A DNA stretch of 38,794 nt from an uncultured Alphaproteobacteria bacterium (GTDB lineage Bacteria; Pseudomonadota; Alphaproteobacteria; HIMB59; GCA-002718135): assembly GCA_902518985.1 (NCBI GenBank), contig CABYIF010000014.1, positions 1-38,794 of the forward strand, in the 5' to 3' direction. Position numbers and translations under genes: made by a program. Shown one piece after another: positions 1 through 9,776 of the stretch; the first letter of the stretch is position 1; the number at the start of each line of letters is the position of its first letter. The notes under the pieces were generated by a model. That model was not told the DNA's origin, searched no databases, and saw only the letters and a program-made list of their open reading frames with translations.

Positions 1-31
1 GTTAAATTTTGAAAAAAAAAATTCATGGCTC

Positions 32-478
32 TTAATTAATATACTTAAGACTTATAATTCGTTTTGTCTCTGAATGTAATTGCAAGTTTATGAGATAATA
101 TTTTTCCCTGAAAGGAAGTTCAATTAATAGTTCTGGCCACTCTATTATTGTAATAGAATTTTTAATATTTTCAAAGAAATCTAACTCTTCTAATTCTTTG
201 ATACTTTTTATTCTATAAAAGTCATAATGATAAATTTCATATGAATTTAATTTATAAGTAAGCATAATTGGATATGTTGGACTGTTTATTGATTTTGGTT
301 TTGAAATTTTATTTAATGAGAATAAATTATTTATTATAAATCTTGCGAATGTAGTCTTACCAACGCCCAATTCACCTTTTAACATTAATACATCACCAAC
401 TCTAAGGTCTTTGCATAGCTTTAAGGCAATAAACTCTGTTTTAGAGATATCTACGGTTTGACTTGCTATATTAAGCAA
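32..478 (-). CDS. tsaE: tRNA threonylcarbamoyladenosine biosynthesis ATPase TsaE
   Basis: 148 aa ORF with Walker A GELGVGKTTFAR and the TsaE signatures SPTYPIMLTY, HYDFYRI and IIEWPE. Confidence 0.93.
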   Translation of the reverse strand: MLNIASQTVDISKTEFIALKLCKDLRVGDVLMLKGELGVGKTTFARFIINNLFSLNKISKPKSINSPTYPIMLTYKLNSYEIYHYDFYRIKSIKELEELDFFENIKNSITIIEWPELLIELPFREKYYLINLQLHSETKRIISLKYIN

Positions 479-484
479 ATCTAT

Positions 485-1654
485 TTAGGAAATATTTTTG
501 AGAGCATCAACTAAATCAGTTTTTTCCCAAGTAAAATGACCTTTATCAGTTGGTTCTCTACCAAAATGTCCATATGATGAAGTAGGAACATAAATATTAT
601 TTGTAAGTTTTAAATGTTCTCTTATTCCTCTAGGACTAAGGTCAAATAAATCTTGAACTAATTTTTCAATTTTTTCTTCATCAACTTTATTCGTACCATT
701 TGTATTTACATAAACTGATAAAGGTTTCGAAACTCCTATTGCGTAAGATAATTGAATAGTACATTGGTCTGCAAGGTCAGCTGCTACAACATTTTTTGCT
801 AGATATCTTGCAGCATATGCTGCTGATCTATCAACTTTTGACGGATCCTTGCCCGAAAACGCACCACCTCCATGAGGGGCGGCACCGCCGTACGTATCAA
901 CAATAATTTTTCTTCCTGTTAAACCTGAATCTCCATCAGGGCCACCAATAACAAAATTACCAGTTGGATTTACATAAAATTCTTCATCCTTAAGGCCTTC
1001 TAGTAGTTCATTAGGAATACATTCGTAGATATATGGTCTAACTATTTCTTTAACATCAGATGGTGACAAGCCCTCTTTATGTTGTGAAGATATAACTAAT
1101 GAAGTCACTCTGCTTGGTTTTCCATTCTCATAGAGCATTGTTACTTGGCTTTTAGAATCGGGTTCTAGACCATTTGCTGAACCATCTTTTCTTGCTACAG
1201 CCATTTTATGTAAAATCTGATGAGAATAGTGAATTGGAGCAGGCATTAATGTATCAGTATCCTTACAAGCAAATCCAAACATTATCCCTTGATCACCAGC
1301 ACCTTCATCTTTATTGTTACCTGAGTCAACTCCCATTGCAATGTCTGATGATTGTTCGTGAAGAAGACAGTCAATATCACAATTTTTCCAGTGAAAACCA
1401 TCTTGTTCATAACCAATATCCTTAATACAGTCTCTTACTTGAGATATAATTTGATCTTTTGGAATCGATGGACCTCTAACTTCACCGGCTAAAACTACTT
1501 TGTTTGTTGTGGTAAGAGTTTCACAAGCTACTCGAGTTTGTGGATCGCCTGATGATAAGTATGTATCGACAACCATATCTGAGATTCTATCACAAACTTT
1601 ATCTGGATGACCTTCAGAAACTGATTCACTTGTAAATAAATATGATCTATTCAT
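485..1654 (-). CDS. metK: S-adenosylmethionine synthetase
   Basis: 389 aa; [28 protein letters not shown] and [19 protein letters not shown] motifs. Confidence 0.98.
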   Translation of the reverse strand: MNRSYLFTSESVSEGHPDKVCDRISDMVVDTYLSSGDPQTRVACETLTTTNKVVLAGEVRGPSIPKDQIISQVRDCIKDIGYEQDGFHWKNCDIDCLLHEQSSDIAMGVDSGNNKDEGAGDQGIMFGFACKDTDTLMPAPIHYSHQILHKMAVARKDGSANGLEPDSKSQVTMLYENGKPSRVTSLVISSQHKEGLSPSDVKEIVRPYIYECIPNELLEGLKDEEFYVNPTGNFVIGGPDGDSGLTGRKIIVDTYGGAAPHGGGAFSGKDPSKVDRSAAYAARYLAKNVVAADLADQCTIQLSYAIGVSKPLSVYVNTNGTNKVDEEKIEKLVQDLFDLSPRGIREHLKLTNNIYVPTSSYGHFGREPTDKGHFTWEKTDLVDALKNIS

Positions 1655-1662
1655 ACCAACTC

Positions 1663-2920
<1,258 letters not shown>

Positions 2921-2942
2921 TTATTCCTATATTTGAAATTAG

Positions 2943-4670
2943 TTACGATATTCTTAAAGGTAAATTAATCATAAAACAAGCACCGCTAAAGTCTAAATTG
3001 TCACTTTTTGTTAATTTAATAGAACCGTTAAAAGACTTAATTATTTCCCTTGATATTGATAGTCCTAAACCTGAGTGATCCTCTCTAAATTCCATTCTGT
3101 CAGTGTAGAAGCGATTAAATATTTTATCTTTATCGCTAAAATTTATGCCTGGACCCTGGTCATAAATTTTTATTTCTGCAAATTTATCGCCAACCTTACT
3201 CATTTTAATTAATATATTAGTACCTGCATTTGCTATAGACACACTATTTTCAATCAAATTTATAATTACTTGCATTAATTTATCTTCATTTAATAAAACT
3301 TTTAAATTATGTTCATACACTTTTACTTCTAATTTTATTTTTTTAGAATTACCTAGATAATTTTTTTTTAAATTTATAAAGAAGTTATTTAAATCAATTA
3401 TTTTAAACTTTTCTTTTTCAATTTCTGTCATTGTTTTTGAAAAATTTGATATATCTGAAATTAATCGGTTCATTCTATTAACTTCTTTATTAAAATTCTT
3501 AATTATTATTAATTTATTTTCTTCACTTATTGAGTTCTTTAATAAAAGCTCACTTGACGATTTAATTGCAGTAAGTGGATTCTTCAATTCATGAGCAACA
3601 TCGGTTGTGAATTTTTCTAACTGTTCCATTTGAGATTTTAAGTCATTTGACATTATTTGTATTTGTTTAGCCAAAATACCTATTTCATCAGCTCTTATTG
3701 GATAATTTATATTATTTGTATTTCTAATTTTTTCTCTCTCTAAAACTGTTATTTTAGTTAATTGGTTAAGTGGCAAAATAAGACCTCTTAAAAAGAAAAA
3801 TGATAAAATAATTATTATAATAATCAATATTATAAAAAAATTTAGAAGATTTATTGAATTTAGAGCAAGATCGTCATTATCAGTTATTAATTTGTATGAC
3901 AAAAGGGCGACACCATAAACCTTGTTGTCAACAATTAATGGAGAGGAAAGTACTTTTATTAGCTCATTATCGTTATCTAAATATAATTTTTGTATACCAA
4001 TTTTTTTTCTTATTGTCTCAGATACTATGTTTATGTCGTGAGCTTTTTTTGATGAAACGACAACATATTTTTTATTTAAAATATACTTATATAGATAATT
4101 AAAAAGAGCATAATATTTCTCTTCATACATATTAAAAATATTATTTTTTTTTGGTTTTTTATCTAAAATCTCACTTTCATTTACAACCATTGAAGAAAAC
4201 GGATCGCTTGAGTCAGCTATTTCAATCCAATTATCATTAAATATTTTTATATTAAAATTTTTTTTAAAATAATTATTATATATATATTGCTCGACTATAA
4301 ATCTTTCCAACTCCAGTTCTGAAAGTTGCAAATTATTAATATATAAGTTTTCATTAGCACAATTTATTTCTTTGTATAAGTTATCGTCTTTATCAATTAC
4401 TCTACATCTATAATTTGTTTGGTATAAAGGTACATTTATAATTGAATTTTTTTCTAAAAAAGAAGTTATTTCTTTAAGCTCATTTGTAGAAAGAGAAATT
4501 TTTTTTTCTATTAATTTATCATTATTAATTAAATAATAATTAAAAAATATTAAAAATATTGTTCCAAAAAAAACAATAAAAAGATTTACAACTAAAAGCT
4601 GTAAAGACAATCTATAATTTGAAAGGGAAAAAGAATTTTTGTTAATCACGCCATGAATAACCAGATCCAT
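2943..4670 (-). CDS. chvG: ChvG-like sensor histidine kinase
   Basis: Two hydrophobic segments flanking a periplasmic domain; H-box VAHELKNPLTAIKSSSE; N, G1 and G2 boxes (GPGINFSDKDKIFNRFYT, HSGLGLSIS); overlaps chvI. Confidence 0.85.
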   Translation of the reverse strand: MDLVIHGVINKNSFSLSNYRLSLQLLVVNLFIVFFGTIFLIFFNYYLINNDKLIEKKISLSTNELKEITSFLEKNSIINVPLYQTNYRCRVIDKDDNLYKEINCANENLYINNLQLSELELERFIVEQYIYNNYFKKNFNIKIFNDNWIEIADSSDPFSSMVVNESEILDKKPKKNNIFNMYEEKYYALFNYLYKYILNKKYVVVSSKKAHDINIVSETIRKKIGIQKLYLDNDNELIKVLSSPLIVDNKVYGVALLSYKLITDNDDLALNSINLLNFFIILIIIIIILSFFFLRGLILPLNQLTKITVLEREKIRNTNNINYPIRADEIGILAKQIQIMSNDLKSQMEQLEKFTTDVAHELKNPLTAIKSSSELLLKNSISEENKLIIIKNFNKEVNRMNRLISDISNFSKTMTEIEKEKFKIIDLNNFFINLKKNYLGNSKKIKLEVKVYEHNLKVLLNEDKLMQVIINLIENSVSIANAGTNILIKMSKVGDKFAEIKIYDQGPGINFSDKDKIFNRFYTDRMEFREDHSGLGLSISREIIKSFNGSIKLTKSDNLDFSGACFMINLPLRIS

Positions 4671-5355
4671 ACCTTGTTCTTATTTGATCAAAGGATTCAT
4701 CATAGGATTTGAATTTTTTTCTAAGTCTTTTTATATGACTATCAATTGTTCTATCATCGACATAAATTGAATCACCGTACATAGCATCCATTAATTGATT
4801 GCGATCTTTTACAACTCCAGGATAGTGAGCTAGTGATTTAATTAAATTAAATTCAGCAACTGTTAATTCTATTTCAATATCTTTCCAAAAACAAAGCTGC
4901 TTATCTTCATCAAGTATTAGGTCTCCTTTTACAAAATTTTTTTTATTGTTAATAACTTCATCTTCTGATTTTACTCTATTAGAATAAATTCTTAAAACTG
5001 TTCTAACCCTCTCATTTAATAACTTTTGAGAAAAAGGTTTCTTAATATAGTCGGCTGCGCCCATTCTTAAACCAATTATCTCATCTTGCTCTTGATCTTT
5101 AGATGTCAAAAAAATAATTGGAAGTTCTTTTAATTTTTCTATTTTACTTGATCTAACTTTGGATAATAATTCATTTCCATCCATTTTTGGCATCTTAATG
5201 TCAAATAATCCTAAATCATAAGATTTGGTTTCTAATGCTTCTAAAGCTTCAACGCCGTTAAGAAAGGTATCTACCTCAAAACCTTCACTCTCAAGGGAAA
5301 GAGATACTGAGGTTAGAATCGACTGTTCATCGTCAACTAATGCTATACTAGTCAT
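4642..5355 (-). CDS. chvI: ChvI-like OmpR-family response regulator
   Basis: Receiver domain (ALVDDEQSI, FDIKMPKMDG, LTSKD, KKPF) plus winged helix ending VDDRTIDSHIKRLRKKFKSYD...IRTRYGSGYSW; adjacent to a ChvG-like kinase. Confidence 0.9.
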   Translation of the reverse strand: MTSIALVDDEQSILTSVSLSLESEGFEVDTFLNGVEALEALETKSYDLGLFDIKMPKMDGNELLSKVRSSKIEKLKELPIIFLTSKDQEQDEIIGLRMGAADYIKKPFSQKLLNERVRTVLRIYSNRVKSEDEVINNKKNFVKGDLILDEDKQLCFWKDIEIELTVAEFNLIKSLAHYPGVVKDRNQLMDAMYGDSIYVDDRTIDSHIKRLRKKFKSYDESFDQIRTRYGSGYSWRD

Positions 5356-5589
5356 ATTGTTTTTTACTCATAATTTGTGGCTAATTTAAGTTCAAAGAAA
5401 AAATAACGCACCTTCTTATTATAATAAATTGTGATTAAGGTTGATAAGTAAATGTAAATAATTCAATAACTTGTTTGTCTTAGATAAATTTCAATTAAAT
5501 ATTAGTTTGACTTGATGAAAAAAATACTTATGTTCTTATTTTGTTCTTATTGCGATATTGAGCAAATGTTGTATTGTCTTTATTCGGCG

Positions 5590-5605
5590 GCACTACATAT
5601 TGTGT
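5590..5605. promoter_or_regulatory. Candidate NrdR box upstream of nrdA
   Basis: gcactacatattgtgt resembles the NrdR consensus acaCwAtATaTwGtgt and overlaps a plausible promoter (TTGTCT, 17 bp, CATATT), ~40-55 bp upstream of the nrdA ATG; a second, much weaker copy may lie near 5560-5576. Confidence 0.45.
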
Positions 5606-5643
5606 TTTTCGACAATAAATTTTTAAAAATGGATAGAATTTAA

Positions 5644-8400
5644 ATGGCAGACAATCTACAGGTATCATCAAAAATCAACCATGAAAATGGTAGTGTTAAT
5701 ATTTTAACTTTAAGTGTGGTTAGACGTGATGGAGCAATTACACCATTTAAATCAGATAAAATATCTAACGCTATTAAGAAGGCTTTTCTTGCTCAAACAA
5801 AAATAAGAAATGATAAGAACAAAGAAAAAGAGCAACAAGATAGTATACATAAAACAGTAGAGGCACTTACTCATAAAGTTGTTTCTGCTCTGACAAGAAG
5901 AATTGCAGATGGGGACATGATACATATTGAAGATATACAAGATCAAGTTGAGCTTGCACTTATGAGAGATGAGTATCATAAAGTTGCCAGAGCATATGTT
6001 TTATATCGCGAACAAAGAGCAGCAAGTCGTTATCATACAAAAAAACTAAAAGAGCAGGTTGGTGAAAAAGCATCTTCAATGATGGTTACAAAAAGAGATG
6101 GAAGTAAGGAGCCTATATCACTTGACAAAATAACCAATAGAGTTTCAGTTCTCTCAACAGGACTAAATATTGATCCAATAGTAGTTGTACAAAAAGCTGT
6201 ACCTGGACTTTACAGCGATATTAGCTCTGTTGAAATTGACACTTATCTTGCAGAAACTGCTGCGGCTTTAACAGTAGAACATCCTGATTATTCCTACTTA
6301 GCAGCAAGAATTAAAGTTAATTCACTTCATAAAGAAACTCCAGGCTTTATAATTGCAACTAAAAATTTGTATGAAGATGGACTTATAAGAGAAGATTACT
6401 ATAAAAAAGTAGTATCAAATGCAGACGCAATAGAGGCAATAATCGACTATGACAAAGATTATACATTTGATTATTTTGCTCTAACTACCTTAATTAGAGC
6501 ATACCTCTTAAAATTTGAAAATAAGACAATTGAAAGACCTCAAGATTTATGGATGAGAGTGACTTTAACTGTTACTGGTAAAGAATTTAATTTGGAAAAA
6601 GTAAAAGAGACTTACAGAAGCCTATCAAGCGGAATGTACACTCACGCTACACCAACATTATTTAATAGTGGTTTAAAAATGCAGCAACTATCATCTTGTT
6701 TTTTAATAAGCATGGAAGATGACTCAATTGAAGGTATTTTTAACACAATAAAAGACTGTGCTCTAATTTCAAAAACTGCTGGAGGAATTGGAATGCATGC
6801 TCATAATATCAGAGGAAGTGGGAGTAGAATAAAATCAACGAATGGTAAGTCGAATGGACTTATACCTTTTCTTAAAATATTTAATGAAACAGCAAAATCA
6901 GTTGATCAAGGTGGAGGTAAAAGAAAGGGTTCATTTGCTGTTTACCTAGAACCTTGGCACGCAGATATTGAAAAGTTTTTGGAACTAAGAAAAAATACTG
7001 GTGCAGAAGAATTTAGAGCAAGAGATCTATTTTATGCTTTATGGATTCCAGATTTATTCATGAAAAGAGTTGAAAATGATGAAGAATGGACTTTGATGAG
7101 TGAGCACGAATGTCCCGGGCTCTCAGACGTTTATGGAGATGAGTTTGATAAACTATACACAAAATATGAAAATGAGAATAAACATTTAGAAAAAATAAAA
7201 GCAAGAGATCTAATGTCTAAAATTATTGAGGCACAAATAGAGACAGGTCAACCCTACATGCTTTACAAAGACTCCATTAATAATAAATCAAACCAAAAAA
7301 ATATCGGTGTCATTAAGTCATCAAACTTATGTGCAGAAATTGTTGAATATTCTGATAAAAATGAAACTTCAGTTTGCAATCTAGCATCTTTAGCACTTCC
7401 CAAATTTGTGAAAAAAACTGAAAAAAAATTGTCATACGATTATGATGCTCTTTATAGAACTGCTAAGCTTGCAACTAAGAATTTGGACCAAGTAATTGAT
7501 ATTAATTTTTATCCTACTGACAAAACTGAAAGATCAAATAATAAACATAGACCGATAGGACTTGGCATACAGGGTCTGGCAGATGTATATTTTAAACTTG
7601 GAATTGGTTATGAATCTGAAGAAGCTAAAGAAATCAATAAACTTATTTTTGAAACTATATATTTTGGAGCTTTAGAAGCTTCATGTGAATTAGCTAAAGA
7701 AAAAGGCGCCTATGAGACATTTAAAAACTCACCTATTTCAGAAGGAAAATTTCAGTTTGATCTTTGGAATGTTAATCCTTCACCTAAATGGGATTGGGAT
7801 ACACTTAGAGCTAAAATAAAAAAATATGGTGTAAGAAATTCATTAACAACAGCTTGCATGCCAACTGCGTCAACTGGTATTATTTTAGGTAACACCGAAA
7901 CATTCCAAATCCAAACATCAAACATATATAAAAGGCAAACACTTTCAGGTGAGTTCCTTCTTGTGAATAGATACTTGGTAAACGAACTCTCCCAACGAAA
8001 TCTTTGGAATAAAGAAATGAGGGATAAGATAATTTTAGAAAACGGATCAGTTGAAAATATATCTGAAATACCAAATGAATTAAAAGAAGTTTATAAAACT
8101 GTTTGGGAAGTTTCTCAGAAAACTGTCATTGATATGGCTGCTGACAGGGCTCCTTTCATAGACCAAACACAATCAATGAATTTGTGGTTATCAACACCTA
8201 CATTTGGAAAAGTAAACTCAATGCATATGTATGCATGGAAAAAAGGTTTAAAAACAGGAATGTATTATTTGAGAAGTAGATCAGCTGTAGACGCTGTTAA
8301 AGTTACAGTATCATCAGAAAAAGCTGCAAAAGATGCATATATAAATACTTCTATAAAAAGTAATAATGAACCAGAAGAGTGTGAAACTTGCAGTGCGTAA
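5644..8400 (+). CDS. nrdA: Class Ia ribonucleotide reductase large subunit, eukaryote-like type, with two N-terminal ATP-cone-like regions
   Basis: 918 aa; MYTHATPTLFNSGL, QLSSCFL, DDSIEGIFNTIKDCALISKTAGGIG, VYLEPWHADIEKFL, NECPGL-like HECPGLSDVYG; C-terminal CETC pair; ATP-cone starts VVRRDGAITPFKSDKI and VTKRDGSKEPISLDKI. Confidence 0.96.
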   Translation: MADNLQVSSKINHENGSVNILTLSVVRRDGAITPFKSDKISNAIKKAFLAQTKIRNDKNKEKEQQDSIHKTVEALTHKVVSALTRRIADGDMIHIEDIQDQVELALMRDEYHKVARAYVLYREQRAASRYHTKKLKEQVGEKASSMMVTKRDGSKEPISLDKITNRVSVLSTGLNIDPIVVVQKAVPGLYSDISSVEIDTYLAETAAALTVEHPDYSYLAARIKVNSLHKETPGFIIATKNLYEDGLIREDYYKKVVSNADAIEAIIDYDKDYTFDYFALTTLIRAYLLKFENKTIERPQDLWMRVTLTVTGKEFNLEKVKETYRSLSSGMYTHATPTLFNSGLKMQQLSSCFLISMEDDSIEGIFNTIKDCALISKTAGGIGMHAHNIRGSGSRIKSTNGKSNGLIPFLKIFNETAKSVDQGGGKRKGSFAVYLEPWHADIEKFLELRKNTGAEEFRARDLFYALWIPDLFMKRVENDEEWTLMSEHECPGLSDVYGDEFDKLYTKYENENKHLEKIKARDLMSKIIEAQIETGQPYMLYKDSINNKSNQKNIGVIKSSNLCAEIVEYSDKNETSVCNLASLALPKFVKKTEKKLSYDYDALYRTAKLATKNLDQVIDINFYPTDKTERSNNKHRPIGLGIQGLADVYFKLGIGYESEEAKEINKLIFETIYFGALEASCELAKEKGAYETFKNSPISEGKFQFDLWNVNPSPKWDWDTLRAKIKKYGVRNSLTTACMPTASTGIILGNTETFQIQTSNIYKRQTLSGEFLLVNRYLVNELSQRNLWNKEMRDKIILENGSVENISEIPNELKEVYKTVWEVSQKTVIDMAADRAPFIDQTQSMNLWLSTPTFGKVNSMHMYAWKKGLKTGMYYLRSRSAVDAVKVTVSSEKAAKDAYINTSIKSNNEPEECETCSA

Positions 8401-8412
8401 AGGAGCTATACA

Positions 8413-9402
8413 ATGATATCAAAAGGCGTTAAATCAATTTTTCCAATTAAAAATCAAGAAATATGGGATCGATATAAACAACATATTCAAGCTTTTTGGA
8501 CTACTGAAGAAGTTTCACTGCAAGATGATTTGAGAGACCTTGAAACGCTAAATGAAGGTGAAAAACACTTTATTAAACATGTATTGGCATATTTTGCTAA
8601 TTCTGAAGCAATGATAAATGAAAACCTAGCTAGTAGATTTTATAAAGAAATATTGATACCTGAAGCTAGATGTTTTATTTCAATGCAAATGCTCAACGAG
8701 TCAATCCATGCTGAAATGTATGGTTTACAAATAGAAGCTTACGTTAGAGATGCAAAAGAAAAAGATACGTTATTTGATGCTATACAAAATGTACCATGTA
8801 TAAATCATAAAGCGCAATGGGTATCAAAGTGGTTAAATGGTAATCAAAATTTATTAACAAGATTAATTGGATTTGGTTTAGTAGAAGGTTTGTTTTTTGC
8901 GGGATCTTTTTGTGCTATCTATTATTTTAGAAAAAGAGGTTTGCTTCCCGGATTAGCCTTATCAAATGATTGGATTGCAAGAGATGAGGGAATGCACTTT
9001 AGCTTTTCTTCACTCATGTTTAGAACACTTAGAGATAAATTTAATAACAAAACACTTGCAGATACTGATATTAGCGACTTATCCCTAATTTCTTCAGATG
9101 TTCCTCAGTCTCAATTTGAAGAAATAGTTAGAGAGGCTGTTGCCTTTGAAAAAGAGTTCGTTAAAGATGCATTACCTGTAGATTTGATAGGTATGAACTC
9201 TGATTTGATGTGCAAATATATAGAAGCCGTAGCTGACAGAATTGCTGATTTATTTGAGTTTGATAGGGTCTTTAATACAGAAAATCCATTTGATTTCATG
9301 AGAGCATTAGACGTACAAAATGTAACGAATTTTTTTGAAAAAAGAGTTTCCGAATACCAAAGACCAACCGATAGAGCTCTTAGTTTTGATGAAGCTTTTT
9401 AA
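8413..9402 (+). CDS. nrdB: Class Ia ribonucleotide reductase small subunit
   Basis: EARCFISMQMLNESIHAEMY retains ExxHxxxY with the radical tyrosine; FFAGSFCAIYYFRKRGLLPGLALSNDWIARDEGMH. Confidence 0.96.
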   Translation: MISKGVKSIFPIKNQEIWDRYKQHIQAFWTTEEVSLQDDLRDLETLNEGEKHFIKHVLAYFANSEAMINENLASRFYKEILIPEARCFISMQMLNESIHAEMYGLQIEAYVRDAKEKDTLFDAIQNVPCINHKAQWVSKWLNGNQNLLTRLIGFGLVEGLFFAGSFCAIYYFRKRGLLPGLALSNDWIARDEGMHFSFSSLMFRTLRDKFNNKTLADTDISDLSLISSDVPQSQFEEIVREAVAFEKEFVKDALPVDLIGMNSDLMCKYIEAVADRIADLFEFDRVFNTENPFDFMRALDVQNVTNFFEKRVSEYQRPTDRALSFDEAF

Positions 9403-9641
9403 TGGAAGCAGAAATATATTCAAAAACAAACTGTGGTTACTGCGATAGAGCAAAATTAAGGTTAGCAAAATATAATCCAAAAATATACATGTTAGATGCT
9501 GATTATAGTCGTGAAGAATTTTTTCAAAAATTTCCTAACGCTAAAACATTCCCACAAATTATTATTAATGGAAAAAAAATTGGTGGGTATCATGAACTTG
9601 AGAAATGGTTTGAAATGAATTTATTTGATGAAGAATTCTAA
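9402..9641 (+). CDS. Glutaredoxin
   Basis: 79 aa; YSKTNCGYCDRAK active site, TFPQIIINGKKIGGYHEL; start overlaps the nrdB stop (TAATG). Confidence 0.92.
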   Translation: MEAEIYSKTNCGYCDRAKLRLAKYNPKIYMLDADYSREEFFQKFPNAKTFPQIIINGKKIGGYHELEKWFEMNLFDEEF

Positions 9642-9769
9642 CTAATCTTTTTATTTTTTTTTCTATTATAAACTTTTTTATTTTTCACAATCCTCTGATT
9701 ATATTTTATTTGTCTTAAATCTTGAGCTATTGGATTCTTTTTTTTTTTTAACTTCTTAGCGATAGCCAT
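9638..9769 (-). CDS. arfA: Small basic ArfA-like alternative ribosome-rescue factor (not in supplied ORF track)
   Basis: Codon-by-codon translation gives MAIAKKLKKKKNPIAQDLRQIKYNQRIVKNKKVYNRKKNKKIS* (43 aa). Matches the ArfA core N-x-I-x3-L-x4-[FY]-x-Q-R-[VI]-x-K-N-K-K...Y-x-R-K; starts 7 nt after the polA stop codon. Confidence 0.7.
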   Translation of the reverse strand: MAIAKKLKKKKNPIAQDLRQIKYNQRIVKNKKVYNRKKNKKIS

Positions 9770-9776
9770 ATTATAA

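Noticed and set aside
1-31. Start of another minus-strand CDS running off the left edge (ATG near 26, MNFFFQNL...)
   Set aside because: Too short to identify; not reported as a feature.
1174-1425. Antisense ORFs in the supplied track (e.g. 1174-1425, 2480-2692, 3854-4102, 5752-5979, 7880-8074, 9111-9299, 20657-20923, 34692-34880, 37728-37952)
   Set aside because: They lie opposite strongly supported conserved genes and their translations show no recognisable motifs; mirror-frame artefacts.
5530-5643. 37-aa ORF (MFLFCSYCDIEQMLYCLYSAALHIVFFDNKFLKMDRI) ending exactly at the base before the nrdA ATG, a possible leader peptide
   Set aside because: It overlaps the putative nrdA promoter, the NrdR-like box and the direct repeat, its composition is unremarkable, and I see no ribosome-binding site. 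Abutting nrdA is probably coincidence unless conserved.
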